A stretch of 64,000 bases of DNA. Origin: Bacteroidales bacterium (GTDB lineage: Bacteria; Bacteroidota; Bacteroidia; Bacteroidales; UBA1402). The stretch is from the NCBI GenBank assembly GCA_017464285.1, contig JAFUDT010000003.1:62001-126000 (forward strand), in the 5' to 3' direction. How positions within the stretch are numbered: the stretch's first letter is position 1; each line of letters starts with the position of its first letter. The notes under the pieces were generated by a model. That model was not told where the DNA came from, ran no database searches, and saw only the letters and a list, made by a program, of their open reading frames with translations. The position numbers and the translations under genes are program-made. Shown here in pieces: positions 46,642 to 55,556 of this stretch.

Positions 46642-47442
46642 CTAATTGCCCGGAAGGGCGCTGTTGAGACTGTCGGTCGGCAGCAGATCGGTACGCTGTG
46701 TCATCCACAGGTCGATGCGTTTGCCCACCGGGTAGAAACTGCCGGCGGTGGGTTCCTGCTGATAGACGAAATATTTGGCCGATTCCTTGTCGTTGGCAGG
46801 CGTTTCGTCATAGTGGATATTACCGATATTGACGCTGTAGCTGTGGGCCAGCAGGAAAACGGAATCCATCTTTTTGCCGATGAAGTCTGGAATGCGTATC
46901 TGGTCGGTGTTGCGGCCGTGACCGACAATCAGATCGAGACGTGTGCCCACGGGCAGAGTGGTGCCGGCTTCAATGCTGGTACCTTGATATTGGATGTCCA
47001 GTACAAGATTGCGGTATTCCGAAGGAACGAAAACGATATTGCCTATCGCGAAGCCGACGGCCTCGAGCGTGGCTGTTGCCTGCCGCTGGGAGAAGTCCTT
47101 GACAAAAGGTACAGGCAGCATCTTCTCTTCCTGGGCATTGACGGTCAGGAAGACGATGCGGTTGACCTTGACTTTGGCCTGGGCATCGGGACGCTGTTCA
47201 AGCACTGCGCCGGCCGGCTGGCTGCTGTCGTGTATGGAGTCGACCACCTCGTAGCGCAATTGACAGTCCTGGAGTGTCCGGGCCGCCTCTTCCAGGCTGA
47301 GCGTGGTGACATCGGGCACGAGGATGGCCTGGTTGTGGTGAGTGTAGTGACGAAGCCAGGCTTCTGCGGCGAAGATGATCAGAATGGATAAGCTGACTAA
47401 TATCAGTAGGTTGATAAGGATTCTCTTGACGGTCGGTTTCAT
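46642..47442 (-). CDS. Membrane-anchored PASTA-domain protein
   Basis: A 266-residue protein with a cytoplasmic N-terminus, one transmembrane segment (about residues 8-26; ILINLLILVSLSILIIFAAEAWL) and three PASTA domains (about 40-105, 110-175 and 180-250), each starting with a P-D/F motif such as VPDVTTLSLEEAARTL and IPDFIGKKMDSV. PASTA domains bind uncrosslinked peptidoglycan. No kinase or transpeptidase domain is attached, as is usual for this Bacteroidota protein. It leads the cell-wall operon with rluD and ddl and is read from the promoter at 47515-47546. Confidence 0.9.
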   Translation of the reverse strand: MKPTVKRILINLLILVSLSILIIFAAEAWLRHYTHHNQAILVPDVTTLSLEEAARTLQDCQLRYEVVDSIHDSSQPAGAVLEQRPDAQAKVKVNRIVFLTVNAQEEKMLPVPFVKDFSQRQATATLEAVGFAIGNIVFVPSEYRNLVLDIQYQGTSIEAGTTLPVGTRLDLIVGHGRNTDQIRIPDFIGKKMDSVFLLAHSYSVNIGNIHYDETPANDKESAKYFVYQQEPTAGSFYPVGKRIDLWMTQRTDLLPTDSLNSALPGN

Positions 47443-47514
47443 TTTCCTGTGGCTGTTTTGGGTCTGGCCGCTGTGTCACCGGGCGATGGCCCCGGTCCCT
47501 GGCTGCAGACTTGA

Positions 47515-47546
47515 CAAAGTTAGTGACTATATTGCAATTTTACAAA
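47515..47546 (-). promoter_or_regulatory. Promoter of the PASTA-rluD-ddl operon
   Basis: On the minus strand TTTG (47546-47543), a 20-nt spacer and TAACTTTG (47522-47515) match the Bacteroidota consensus. It lies 73 nt before the PASTA start codon and immediately after the rpmH terminator. Confidence 0.75.
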
Positions 47547-47548
47547 GA

Positions 47549-47578
47549 CAAAAAAAGCCCGACATTGGTGTCGGGCTT
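47549..47578 (-). terminator. Intrinsic terminator of rpmH
   Basis: A perfect 9-bp stem (AAGCCCGAC at 47555-47563 with GTCGGGCTT at 47570-47578) and 6-nt loop are followed on the minus strand by a T run. It lies 24 nt after the rpmH stop codon. Confidence 0.9.
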
Positions 47579-47602
47579 GCTTTGTCTGCAGCCGGATAAG
47601 AA

Positions 47603-47761
47603 TCAACCCTTGATGCGTTCTTCGTCGGATACTGTCAGTTTCTTTCTGCCGTGTGCACGACGGCTGGCCAATACGCGACGACCGTTGGCAGAAGCCATTC
47701 TGGCGCGGAAGCCGTGCTTGTTGGCTCTTTTTCTGTTGGAGGGTTGGAATGTTCTCTTCAT
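47603..47761 (-). CDS. rpmH: 50S ribosomal protein L34
   Basis: A 52-residue, strongly basic protein, starting [18 protein letters not shown] and ending [13 protein letters not shown], is the small large-subunit protein L34. All family landmarks ([30 protein letters not shown]) are present. It is monocistronic by its own promoter (47799-47829) and terminator (47549-47578). Confidence 0.97.
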   Translation of the reverse strand: MKRTFQPSNRKRANKHGFRARMASANGRRVLASRRAHGRKKLTVSDEERIKG

Positions 47762-47798
47762 CGTTATATGGTTTTTGTTGTTCCGTTTTTTGCGGTCG

Positions 47799-47829
47799 CA
47801 AAGGTAGTTCTTTTTTTTGTACCGACAAA
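47799..47829 (-). promoter_or_regulatory. Promoter of rpmH
   Basis: On the minus strand TTTG (47829-47826), a 19-nt spacer and TACCTTTG (47806-47799) match the Bacteroidota consensus exactly, 37 nt before the L34 start codon. It is back to back with the efp promoter. Confidence 0.85.
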
Positions 47830-47846
47830 CTCCCGTCTGAATTTTT

Positions 47847-47878
47847 TTTGCAGATGTGGAAGATTTTGTGCAACTTTG
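47847..47878 (+). promoter_or_regulatory. Promoter of efp
   Basis: TTTG (47847-47850), a 20-nt spacer and CAACTTTG (47871-47878) match the Bacteroidota consensus except for the first -7 base. The efp start codon is 37 nt downstream. Confidence 0.8.
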
Positions 47879-47915
47879 CGCCTGAGAAAATAATTATTAA
47901 CCAGAGTGATATTTT

Positions 47916-48479
47916 ATGGCAACAACTGCTGATTTCAAGAACGGAATGTGCATCGAACTGGAAGGTGCCTATTACTTCATTGTAGAATTTCTTCATGTCA
48001 AGCCCGGCAAGGGGGCTGCTTTTGTGCGTACCAAACTGAAGAACGTTCAGACCGGACGTATCTTGGAAAAGACTTTCAACTCGGGAGTCAAGGTCGATGA
48101 AGTCCGTATCGAGCGCCGTCCCTACCAGTTCCTTTACAAGGACGACATGGGCTATAATTTCATGCATGCCGAGACCTATGAGCAGATTACCGTTCCTGCC
48201 GAGCAGATCAACGGGGTGGCTTTCCTTAAGGACGGCGAAATGTGCGAAGTCGTGACCCACGCCGAATCGGAGACCGTCCTGTATGTCGATCTGCCTGTCA
48301 GCGTCATTCTTGAAGTGACTTATACAGAGCCCGGTCTGAAGGGCGACACGGCTACCAACACCCTGAAGCCTGCTACTGTAGAGACTGGAGCCACGGTGCG
48401 CGTACCGCTGTTCATCGAAGTGGGTGAGAAGATCAAGGTCGATACCCGCAACGGTGCTTATGTAGAACGTGTCCGCTAG
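47916..48479 (+). CDS. efp: Elongation factor P
   Basis: A 187-residue translation factor of three beta-barrel domains that rescues ribosomes stalled at polyproline. The N-terminal KOW-like domain has the tip loop KPGKGAAF with the lysine (about residue 32) that is modified in many bacteria; the central OB domain contains [12 protein letters not shown]; the C-terminal domain carries [14 protein letters not shown] and [24 protein letters not shown]. Length is normal. It has its own promoter and a hairpin after the stop codon. Confidence 0.98.
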   Translation: MATTADFKNGMCIELEGAYYFIVEFLHVKPGKGAAFVRTKLKNVQTGRILEKTFNSGVKVDEVRIERRPYQFLYKDDMGYNFMHAETYEQITVPAEQINGVAFLKDGEMCEVVTHAESETVLYVDLPVSVILEVTYTEPGLKGDTATNTLKPATVETGATVRVPLFIEVGEKIKVDTRNGAYVERVR

Positions 48480-48502
48480 TTTTGCGGCCTGACGATACAG
48501 AT

Positions 48503-48535
48503 AGTCCGCCTGCTTTATGGCCGGCGGATTATTTT
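48503..48535 (+). terminator. Putative terminator after efp
   Basis: AGTCCGCC (48503-48510) pairs with GGCGGATT (48523-48530, one G-U pair) across a 12-nt loop, followed by ATTTT. The T run is short, so termination may be partial. No promoter was recognised in the remaining AT-rich leader of radC. Confidence 0.55.
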
Positions 48536-48579
48536 AGGCCTTATATATTAATCTTTTATCAATAAAATAATAATATACC

Positions 48580-49296
48580 ATGAAGAACAGAGAAATTCAA
48601 GAGCCAATTCAGCCCCTGACAATCAAAGAATGGGCGGAGCTTGACCGCCCCAGGGAGAAGATGTTGCGTCAAGGAGCCGCCGCCCTGAGCGACTCGGAGT
48701 TGCTGGCCATTATCCTGGGCTCCGGCTCCCGGGGAGAAAACGCCTTGGCGCTGGCACGCCGTATGCTGGGCAGTGTGGACAATAACCTGTCGGCACTCAA
48801 CAAACTCTCGGCCAAGGATCTCTGCCGACGGTTCAGCGGGGTGGGCGAGGCCAAGGCTGTCAGCGTGATCGCCGCGCTGGAACTGGGCAAGCGGCGCACG
48901 CTTTCGGAGGCCCTGGAGAGGCCTGTGCTGAATTCCAGCCGGAAAATCTACGAGCAGATGTTTCCGCTGCTGTCCGACCTGCCCACCGAAGAGTGCTGGG
49001 CCTTGTACCTGGGCTCTTCCAACCGGCTGTTGGGGCGCAGCCGCATCAGCAGCGGCGGCATCAACGAGACGACGGTGGATCTGCGCGTGGTGCTCAAGCA
49101 GGCTTTGGAATTCAGGGCTACGGGCATAGTGCTCTGCCACAATCATCCTTCCGGCAACCTGCGTCCCAGCGGTGCCGACAACAACCTGACGGCCCGGATG
49201 AAGGCGGCCGCCCGTTCGGTGGACATCTGCCTGCTTGACCATGTCATCATCGGCGACGGGCGCTATTTCAGCTATGCCGACGAGGGGCTGTTGTGA
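48580..49296 (+). CDS. radC: RadC family JAB/MPN-domain protein
   Basis: A 238-residue protein with an N-terminal helix-hairpin-helix-like region (LSDSELLAIILGSG, then LCRRFSGVGEAKA) and a C-terminal JAB1/MPN metalloprotease-like domain with the zinc motif HNHPSGNLRPSGAD at about residue 187 and LLDHVIIGDGRYFSYADEG. RadC was once linked to DNA repair, but its activity is unsettled. This is the full-length chromosomal form. Confidence 0.93.
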   Translation: MKNREIQEPIQPLTIKEWAELDRPREKMLRQGAAALSDSELLAIILGSGSRGENALALARRMLGSVDNNLSALNKLSAKDLCRRFSGVGEAKAVSVIAALELGKRRTLSEALERPVLNSSRKIYEQMFPLLSDLPTEECWALYLGSSNRLLGRSRISSGGINETTVDLRVVLKQALEFRATGIVLCHNHPSGNLRPSGADNNLTARMKAAARSVDICLLDHVIIGDGRYFSYADEGLL

Positions 49297-49299
49297 GGA

Positions 49300-49331
49300 T
49301 TTGTGAATTTTCCCGACATGATGTACCTTTG
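49300..49331 (+). promoter_or_regulatory. Promoter of the DUF59 gene and probably lpxH
   Basis: TTTG (49300-49303), a 20-nt spacer and TACCTTTG (49324-49331) match the Bacteroidota consensus, 26 nt before the next start codon. Confidence 0.8.
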
Positions 49332-49357
49332 CGCTCAGTGTCAAGGCACGGGAAGCA

Positions 49358-49681
49358 ATGAGTGAAAACAATGCCTTTTTGAAGATAGAGGAGGAGATTG
49401 TCCGTATGCTCAGGACGGTCTACGATCCCGAGATTCCGGTCAATATCTACGATCTGGGACTGGTGTACAAGGTGGATGTCGGTGAAGACGGTGCTGTCCG
49501 CATCGACATGACGCTGACAGCCCCTTCATGCCCGATGGCCGACTATATCCTGGAGGATGTCCGCCAGAAGGTGGAGAATATCGAGGGGGTCAAGTCGGTC
49601 GATGTGCAGCTGGTTTTCGAGCCGGAGTGGGACAAGGACATGATGAGCGAGGAGGCCAAGCTGGAGCTGGGGATGATGTAA
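49358..49681 (+). CDS. MIP18/DUF59 family iron-sulfur assembly-related protein
   Basis: A 107-residue protein with the DUF59 signature DPEIPVNIYDLGLVYKV and the segment LTAPSCPMADYI containing the conserved cysteine; an acidic-hydrophobic tail follows. Proteins of this family (SufT, PaaD, MIP18) help mature iron-sulfur proteins. Here it is not beside suf genes, so the target is unknown. It has a clear promoter, and lpxH begins 21 nt later. Confidence 0.88.
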   Translation: MSENNAFLKIEEEIVRMLRTVYDPEIPVNIYDLGLVYKVDVGEDGAVRIDMTLTAPSCPMADYILEDVRQKVENIEGVKSVDVQLVFEPEWDKDMMSEEAKLELGMM

Positions 49682-49702
49682 TCCCGGTAAATACATGGCA
49701 GC

Positions 49703-50464
49703 ATGAGCGATAAGAAAATCTATTTTGTGAGTGATGCTCATTTCGGCTCCATAGCCGGAGTGCCTTCCAGGGAGAACGAGCGTAGGCTGGTTCGCTGGCT
49801 GGATCAGATCCGGTCCGACTGCGAGGCACTCTATCTGTTGGGGGACATGATAGACTTCTGGTATGAGTACAAATATCTTGTCCCAAAAGGCTATGCCCGT
49901 TTCTTCGGCAAGCTGGCCGAACTGACCGACGCCGGCATCCCTGTCTGCTGGCTGACCGGCAATCACGATGTCTGGCTCTACAGCTACGTGCAGGAGGAAC
50001 TTGGAGTGCAGGTGCTGGACGGCCCGCTGCAGATCAGTCTCAAGGGCAAAAGTTTTTTCCTCGATCACGGTGATGTGCTGGGCGATCCCTCACGCGGTAC
50101 TCACTTCCTGGACTGGATGTTCCACAATCGTACCACCCAGTGGCTGTTCTCCCATGTGCTGCCTTCCACCTGGGGCATCTGGCTGGGCCTTCGCTGGTCG
50201 CGTCACAGCTATTTCAAGCGTAAAAAGGATGGCTGCCAGCAGTATCTGGGCGAAGACAAAGAGTATCTGATCCGCTTTGCCAAGGACTATGCGGCAGCAC
50301 ATCCCGACAGCCTTCCCGATTTCTTTGTATTCGGCCACCGGCATATAATGCTGGATTTTCAGCTGGTCTGCCGCAGCCGGGTCATTATCCTGGGCGACTG
50401 GATCGAACAGTTCAGCTACGGGGTCTTCGACGGCAGCGATTTCAGTCTCGAAACTTTCGAATAA
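49703..50464 (+). CDS. lpxH: UDP-2,3-diacylglucosamine diphosphatase
   Basis: A 253-residue metallophosphoesterase that hydrolyses UDP-2,3-diacylglucosamine to lipid X in lipid A synthesis. The metal-binding motifs occur in order: SDAHFG (10-15), GDMIDFW (about 47-53), GNHD, DHGD and FGHRH. Length fits the Bacteroidota LpxH-like group. It probably acts as a peripheral membrane enzyme. The convergent region after it (50465-50530) has no convincing terminator. Confidence 0.9.
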   Translation: MSDKKIYFVSDAHFGSIAGVPSRENERRLVRWLDQIRSDCEALYLLGDMIDFWYEYKYLVPKGYARFFGKLAELTDAGIPVCWLTGNHDVWLYSYVQEELGVQVLDGPLQISLKGKSFFLDHGDVLGDPSRGTHFLDWMFHNRTTQWLFSHVLPSTWGIWLGLRWSRHSYFKRKKDGCQQYLGEDKEYLIRFAKDYAAAHPDSLPDFFVFGHRHIMLDFQLVCRSRVIILGDWIEQFSYGVFDGSDFSLETFE

Positions 50465-50530
50465 TTCCGGATCCGCTGTTGATTTCTTTTTCTTCTGGAC
50501 GCTTTTTGGGGGGCTGCATCCTGCCCCGCA

Positions 50531-51637
50531 TCACCGGTCTTTATCCTCTTCGCTCTCCAGCGGCTCACGGGCGATGACAAAGCGTTTGTAATACGAGATA
50601 ATCAGGGTGGTCAGGGGCAGGGCGATGATCATGCCCAGAATGCCGAACAGCGAGCCGAATATACTCAGCGACAAAAGGATGATGGCCGGTTTCAGGCCGG
50701 TGGCGTTGCCCATGATGCGGGGCGTAAGAACGGTGTCCTGAAAAGTCTGCACCACGGCATAGACGATGCCCACGCTGAGCAACACCAGCCATACATTCTG
50801 ATGGTATTCGGCCGCCTTGATCAGGGCCAGCAGGACGGCAACCGGGATGGACAGCGACTGGAGGTAGGGCACCAGGTTCAGCACCCCTACGAAGATGCCG
50901 AAAGTAATGCCCATGGGCAGCCCGATGAGGCGGAATCCGACGGCGAACAGTATGCCCACACACAGGGCTATCAGCCCCTGACCCCGGAAATAGGCGTTCA
51001 TGCCGGCTTCGAGGTCTTCGTAAAGACCGCGGGCAAAGGGACGGTATTTGGCAGGAATCAGTCCGATCCATCCCTCCGACAGCTTTTCATAGTCTAACAG
51101 AATGAATACCAGATACAGCACTACGAAAATGACAACGGCCAGGTTGAGCAGCAGGGAGAGCGAGGCCGACAAAACCGACCAGGCGCCAGGCAGCAGGTGT
51201 CGAAGCACTTTTTCGATATTGTCTATACTGAGCAGTGCCTCCACGTCGATGCCTGCCAGGTAGGATTTGATGTAGTCGGTCCATTCGGGCGGCAGGTTCA
51301 GGCCTTCGGGCTGACTGACAAAGTGGTTGACCAATATGCCCACACGCTGTATCTCGGCATGCATGGGCTTGTAGAGCAGCCAGATGCCGGTGACCAGCAC
51401 GCCCAGTATCAATATCAGGGCGGCAATGACCGATGGCAGCCGGTATTTGAAATGCAGCCTGTCCTGGATGAACCTGACCAGCGGGTAGACGAGATAGGCC
51501 AGCAGCCAGGCGGTGACAAAGGGCAGCAGTACGCTGCTCAGCCGTCTGACGAGCAGGCCCAGGACGACCAGCACGCCCAGGACGATGACCAGCCGGACAA
51601 CGCGGTCGAAAGTATAGGGTTTGTTGTTTTCTTTCAT
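50531..51637 (-). CDS. AI-2E family transporter
   Basis: A 368-residue inner-membrane protein with about eight hydrophobic segments and the family features FVTAWLLAYLVYPLVRFIQ near the N-terminus, VGVLNLVPYLQSLSIPVAVLLAL and LTPRIMGNATGLKPAIILLSL. Members range from autoinducer-2 exporters to sodium/proton antiporters, so the substrate is open. It starts 11 nt after the stop of the TonB-dependent receptor and is probably co-transcribed with it. The C-terminal tail is charged. Confidence 0.88.
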   Translation of the reverse strand: MKENNKPYTFDRVVRLVIVLGVLVVLGLLVRRLSSVLLPFVTAWLLAYLVYPLVRFIQDRLHFKYRLPSVIAALILILGVLVTGIWLLYKPMHAEIQRVGILVNHFVSQPEGLNLPPEWTDYIKSYLAGIDVEALLSIDNIEKVLRHLLPGAWSVLSASLSLLLNLAVVIFVVLYLVFILLDYEKLSEGWIGLIPAKYRPFARGLYEDLEAGMNAYFRGQGLIALCVGILFAVGFRLIGLPMGITFGIFVGVLNLVPYLQSLSIPVAVLLALIKAAEYHQNVWLVLLSVGIVYAVVQTFQDTVLTPRIMGNATGLKPAIILLSLSIFGSLFGILGMIIALPLTTLIISYYKRFVIAREPLESEEDKDR

Positions 51638-51648
51638 GGACTGTTTTG

Positions 51649-54129
51649 TTAGAAATCAACGGAAAGTGACAGATTCAGCTGACGTCCGGTCAGATAGTTG
51701 GGAATGGCCCATTCCTGACCGGAGATGTCCCGGACCCAATAATAGGAATTGGTATTGTCGATACCCAGCAGATTGAAGCACTCCAGGCTGATCCAGATGT
51801 CTTTGACACTGCGCAGCCACGACTGTTGCAGGAGTTTGTCCTCGCCGCCCACCAGCAGCCGGGACAGACCGATGTCCATACGGCGGTAGGGTTTCATACG
51901 GTTGACGGCAAACACTTTGGGCATGGAAGGCGGCCCGAAACTGAGGCCGTCGGCCCAGATGACCCTCAGCGTCATGGAATACTTGGGATTGCGGGGCAGG
52001 TAGTCGCGAAAGAACATGGAAATGTTGTAGCGCTGTTCGTTGGGACTGGGAATGACCTGCCCGTCAAGGTGCTCTTTGCTGTCCATCAGCGAGAGGGTAA
52101 TCCAGGAGTCGGTGCCGGGAATGAACTCCCCGAAGAGTTTCATGTCGCAGCCCCAGGTGCGGGCCGAGCCGTGATTGACACCCTCGTAGCGGATACGGAC
52201 ATTATCGACGGTGTAGGGGATGAGATCGTCCATTTTTTTGTAATAGGCTTCGGCCGTGAACTTGAAGGGACGCTCCCAAAGACTGAAATGATAGTCGGTA
52301 CCGAAAATGACCTGGGTCGATTTGGGAGCCCGTATGTCGTGATTGAGCACCACCGTCGAGACCCCGCCGAGGAGCACCGTGTCGCGTATCTCTTTATAGA
52401 AGGGAGCCTGATAGTAGATGCCGCCGGCCAGCCGGAAGACAAAGTCCTGTTCCCAGGCCGGAATGAAACCTGCCGAAACACGCGGACTCAGTAGCCACTG
52501 TCTGTTGAAACTCCACCACTGGCTGCGCAGTCCGGCCGTCAGGCTGAGCAGGCCGCCACGGATACGCGTTTTCCAGGTGTCCTGCAGATAGGCCGTCAGT
52601 CGGTGGTTGTCCAGCCTGTTTTCCGAACGGAGATTCTCCACGAAGTTGATGGTCTGGTCGCTGTAGGGCTGGGAATAGCCTGCCGAATCTCTCATTTCCC
52701 ATTCACGCAGGCGGTCGTCGAGGTGTTCATATTGCCAGGCTGCTCCCCAGTGCAGCTGATGGGCATCGCCCTGCCACGTGCCATGGTGGCCCAGGTTCAG
52801 CACGGTGGCTGCCAGCCGGTTGCGGGCATGTTCATGGTAGGTGCCCACACCGATGAGGCGGCTGTTGACCGTGTCACTGCGGCTGTTCTTGATGGGACTT
52901 TGGCTGAGCCAGTACTGTCCGGTGATGTCGAAGGTCTCCTGCTCGTCGGTGCGGAACAGGGATGTCTGCAGGCTGAGCTGAAGGTGCCGGTCGGGCTCGT
53001 ATTTGAGGTTCAGCGCACCGAAAGCCGTCCGGAACATATCTTCCTCCTGGCCGTCGAAATAGACCCGGAAGGAGTATTTGGTCTGAAAGGTGCCCGTCTC
53101 GGTTTCGCGGGTCTGCGGAACGAAGCGATAGCTGTTCTGGGAGATATTGCCCAGGAAGGACAGGGTGGTTGCCGGGCTCAGACGCCAGTTGACCGAAGTC
53201 TGGTAGTCGAAATAGGAAGGCCGGTATTCGCCTTTGGTGTCCAAGCTGCCCAGCAGGTAGGCATTGGTCTTGTAGCGTAGTCCGTGGATCTGGCTCAGAC
53301 GGCCGTCTCGGGACGCACTGCCTACATAGACGTTGGCTCCCAGCAGGCTGGCATGGAGGGAAGCCTCGAATTCTTGCGGGTCTTTGTAGCGGATGTCGAG
53401 CACGGAGGCTGCCTTGTCGCCGTAGCGGGCTTCAAAACCGCCGGCCGAGAAGCGTACGTCGGCTGTCAGCTGCGGGTTGACAAAACTCAGGCCTTCCTGC
53501 TGGCCGCTGCGGATAAGCAGCGGACGATAGACTTCCACCCCATTGACATAGACCAGGTTCTCGTCGTAGTTGCCGCCGCGTACGGAATACTGGGTACTCA
53601 GTTCGTTGTTGGAACTGACACCGGCAAAGGTGACCAGCAGGGCCTCGATGCTGCCGCCGGCCGGATCTGGCAGCAGGCGGATATCCGAGGGGTCTATCTT
53701 TTCCATGCTGCCGGTGCGGTGCGACTGGGCGGTGATACTGACATCCTGCAGGGAATGCGACAGGGGTTGCAGGATGACATTGAGCTGCAGGCGGGAGGAT
53801 TCGGCCGGTACGATCCTGACAGCCGTCTGATAAGACAGACAGGTAAAGTAGAGGGTCAGCGTGTCGCGCTGCGGGACGCTGAGTTCGTAGTAACCGTTGG
53901 CATCGCTCACCGTGGCAGCCTGGCTGTGCACTTCCGTGATGCCGGCCAGCTCCAGGGCCTTGCGCCGATGGTCCATGACATAGCCCGAGATGCTGAGCCG
54001 CCGGGGGCTTTCGGCCGATGGCTGGGCGGCAAGACCGTCTCTCCCCGGCAACAGGAACAGGAGCAGCAGGCAACTGGTGCGGACAATTAGTTTGCCTATG
54101 GGGGAAAGGGGTAGTCTTATCGGATGCAT
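51649..54129 (-). CDS. TonB-dependent receptor with carboxypeptidase-like N-terminal domain
   Basis: An 826-residue outer-membrane protein. After a signal peptide (LIVRTSCLLLLFLLPGRDGLAAQ) come a carboxypeptidase-regulatory-like domain (about 45-125; ISGYVMDHRRKALELAGITEV, SDANGYYELSVP), a plug domain (VRGGNYDENLVYVNGVEVYRP) and a beta-barrel ending in LNLSLSVDF with terminal aromatic Phe. It imports an unknown ligand using TonB energy. No SusD partner is adjacent, unlike glycan receptors. The ATG at 54129 is chosen because the longer frame begins at TTG. Confidence 0.9.
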   Translation of the reverse strand: MHPIRLPLSPIGKLIVRTSCLLLLFLLPGRDGLAAQPSAESPRRLSISGYVMDHRRKALELAGITEVHSQAATVSDANGYYELSVPQRDTLTLYFTCLSYQTAVRIVPAESSRLQLNVILQPLSHSLQDVSITAQSHRTGSMEKIDPSDIRLLPDPAGGSIEALLVTFAGVSSNNELSTQYSVRGGNYDENLVYVNGVEVYRPLLIRSGQQEGLSFVNPQLTADVRFSAGGFEARYGDKAASVLDIRYKDPQEFEASLHASLLGANVYVGSASRDGRLSQIHGLRYKTNAYLLGSLDTKGEYRPSYFDYQTSVNWRLSPATTLSFLGNISQNSYRFVPQTRETETGTFQTKYSFRVYFDGQEEDMFRTAFGALNLKYEPDRHLQLSLQTSLFRTDEQETFDITGQYWLSQSPIKNSRSDTVNSRLIGVGTYHEHARNRLAATVLNLGHHGTWQGDAHQLHWGAAWQYEHLDDRLREWEMRDSAGYSQPYSDQTINFVENLRSENRLDNHRLTAYLQDTWKTRIRGGLLSLTAGLRSQWWSFNRQWLLSPRVSAGFIPAWEQDFVFRLAGGIYYQAPFYKEIRDTVLLGGVSTVVLNHDIRAPKSTQVIFGTDYHFSLWERPFKFTAEAYYKKMDDLIPYTVDNVRIRYEGVNHGSARTWGCDMKLFGEFIPGTDSWITLSLMDSKEHLDGQVIPSPNEQRYNISMFFRDYLPRNPKYSMTLRVIWADGLSFGPPSMPKVFAVNRMKPYRRMDIGLSRLLVGGEDKLLQQSWLRSVKDIWISLECFNLLGIDNTNSYYWVRDISGQEWAIPNYLTGRQLNLSLSVDF

Positions 54130-54165
54130 GACGACTATATGCCGGCTTTTGTCTGATTTTTGAAG

Positions 54166-54173
54166 CAAATTTA
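54166..54173 (-). promoter_or_regulatory. Candidate -7 element TAAATTTG for the TonB-dependent receptor
   Basis: TAAATTTG on the minus strand lies 37 nt before the receptor start codon. No TTTG is found at the expected -33 distance, so only the -7 half is supported. Confidence 0.45.
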
Positions 54174-54195
54174 ATGGAATCTGCGTAATAAAACG

Positions 54196-54203
54196 TACTT
54201 TTG
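54196..54203 (+). promoter_or_regulatory. Candidate -7 element TACTTTTG for the nitroreductase operon
   Basis: TACTTTTG lies 26 nt before the nitroreductase start codon in a short divergent region. The -33 half is poor. Confidence 0.5.
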
Positions 54204-54228
54204 CAGTGCTTATTTTGTAAATAATAGA

Positions 54229-54777
54229 ATGGAGAACCTGTCAGAACTGCTTCACAGACGCAGAAGCATCAGAAAATACCAGAGTTCGGAGCTGACGGAG
54301 GACGAAATCAGGCGGCTTTTTGCCGCACCGCTCATGGCCCCTTCGTCCAAACGCTGCACTCCCTGGGAGTTTGTCCTGGTCCGCGACAAAGACAGACTCG
54401 AAGCATTGGGGGCTTGCCGTGCCGCCAACAGCGCCTTTGTCTCGAAGGCGGCCTTGGTGGCCGTCGTCATTGCCGATACTGAAAAGACGGATGTCTGGGT
54501 AGAGGATGCCTCCATTGCTGCAGCCTATCTGCAGTTGCAGGTCGAGGAATGCGGTCTTGGCAGCTGCTGGGTGCAGTTGCGCAAGCGCCAGACCGCCGAT
54601 GGCCGTTCTTCTGAAGACTATGTGCGTGAGCTGTTGCAGATTCCGGACAAATACGGTGTGCTCTGCATGGTAGCCATAGGACGGAAAGCAGAAGAAAAAA
54701 AGCCGTTCGACGATGAGCGCATGCAGTGGCAGAAACTGCACTGCGACAGCTTCGGGCAGTCATTGCAGCAGCTATGA
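54229..54777 (+). CDS. Nitroreductase family protein
   Basis: A 182-residue FMN-dependent oxidoreductase of the NfsB/FRase fold. The FMN-phosphate site RRRSIRKY lies at residues 10-17, followed by APSSKRCTPWEFV and GLGSCWVQLRKR; these are family hallmarks. The natural substrate is unknown. The last codons overlap the next gene in an ATGA arrangement (54774-54777). This gene leads a four-gene overlapping unit whose order is common in Bacteroidota. Confidence 0.9.
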   Translation: MENLSELLHRRRSIRKYQSSELTEDEIRRLFAAPLMAPSSKRCTPWEFVLVRDKDRLEALGACRAANSAFVSKAALVAVVIADTEKTDVWVEDASIAAAYLQLQVEECGLGSCWVQLRKRQTADGRSSEDYVRELLQIPDKYGVLCMVAIGRKAEEKKPFDDERMQWQKLHCDSFGQSLQQL

Positions 54778-55556
54778 AGATAGTGGTGCTCGGTGCCGGA
54801 AATGTGGGGACCCAGCTCTCCCGTGCATTGCACGAAAAAGGGCTGGGGCTGTGCCAGATATACAACCGTCATCGTGACAGGGCCGCTGCGCTGGCGGCCG
54901 AACTGGGTTGTCCCCTGACAGATGATGTGCAGTGTCTACGGCAGGATGCCGATATATATGTCTGTACACTCAAGGATGATGTCCTGGACGATGTGCTGCG
55001 ACAGATACCCATCTTCGGCGAAGGCCTGTGGGTGCATACCTCGGGCAGCCTGCCCATGACGGTCTTTGCTCCCTATACCCGCCATTATGGTGTGTTGTAT
55101 CCCTTACAGACTTTCAGCCGTGACAGGGCTGTGTCGTTCGAGCGCATTCCGCTGTGCCTGGAGGCCTCCGGCCGGCAGGAAATGCAGCTGCTCAAGCCGC
55201 TGGCCTGTTCCCTGAGCAGCAATGTGAGGGAGATGTCCTCGGACCAGCGGGCGGGGATGCATCTGGCGGCAGTCTTTGCCTGCAACTTCGTCAATGCCTG
55301 CTATGCGGTGGCCGGCGATGTGATGCAACAGAGCGAACTGGATTTTGAACTGCTGCTGCCGCTCATCGAGGAGACTGCGGCCAAAGTGCACCGGTCTTTA
55401 CCCGATCTGGCTCAGACCGGCCCGGCAGTTCGCGGCGACCGTCGTATCATCGACCGTCACCTGTCCCTGCTGGAAAGCTGGCGTCAGCCTCTTTGGGCCG
55501 ACATTTACCGTCAGTTGAGCGAACTGATTTATACAAGACATAACGGACAAATATGA
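54774..55556 (+). CDS. Rossmann-fold/DUF2520 domain protein
   Basis: A 260-residue protein with an N-terminal NAD(P)-binding motif (VVLGAGNVGTQLSRAL, residues 4-19), a catalytic-like HTSGS segment and a helical DUF2520 C-terminal domain (MHLAAVFACNFVNACYAVAGDV, then LLLPLIEETAAKV). It resembles ketopantoate or pyrroline-5-carboxylate reductases, but the reaction is not known. The ATG at 54774 overlaps the nitroreductase stop; the stop overlaps the next start by 4 nt. Confidence 0.85.
   Translation: MKIVVLGAGNVGTQLSRALHEKGLGLCQIYNRHRDRAAALAAELGCPLTDDVQCLRQDADIYVCTLKDDVLDDVLRQIPIFGEGLWVHTSGSLPMTVFAPYTRHYGVLYPLQTFSRDRAVSFERIPLCLEASGRQEMQLLKPLACSLSSNVREMSSDQRAGMHLAAVFACNFVNACYAVAGDVMQQSELDFELLLPLIEETAAKVHRSLPDLAQTGPAVRGDRRIIDRHLSLLESWRQPLWADIYRQLSELIYTRHNGQI

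Noticed and set aside
50465..50530. Terminator between convergent lpxH and the AI-2E transporter gene
   Set aside because: A GGGGC/GCCCC hairpin exists, but the T run precedes it on the plus strand and the minus strand has no T run after it.
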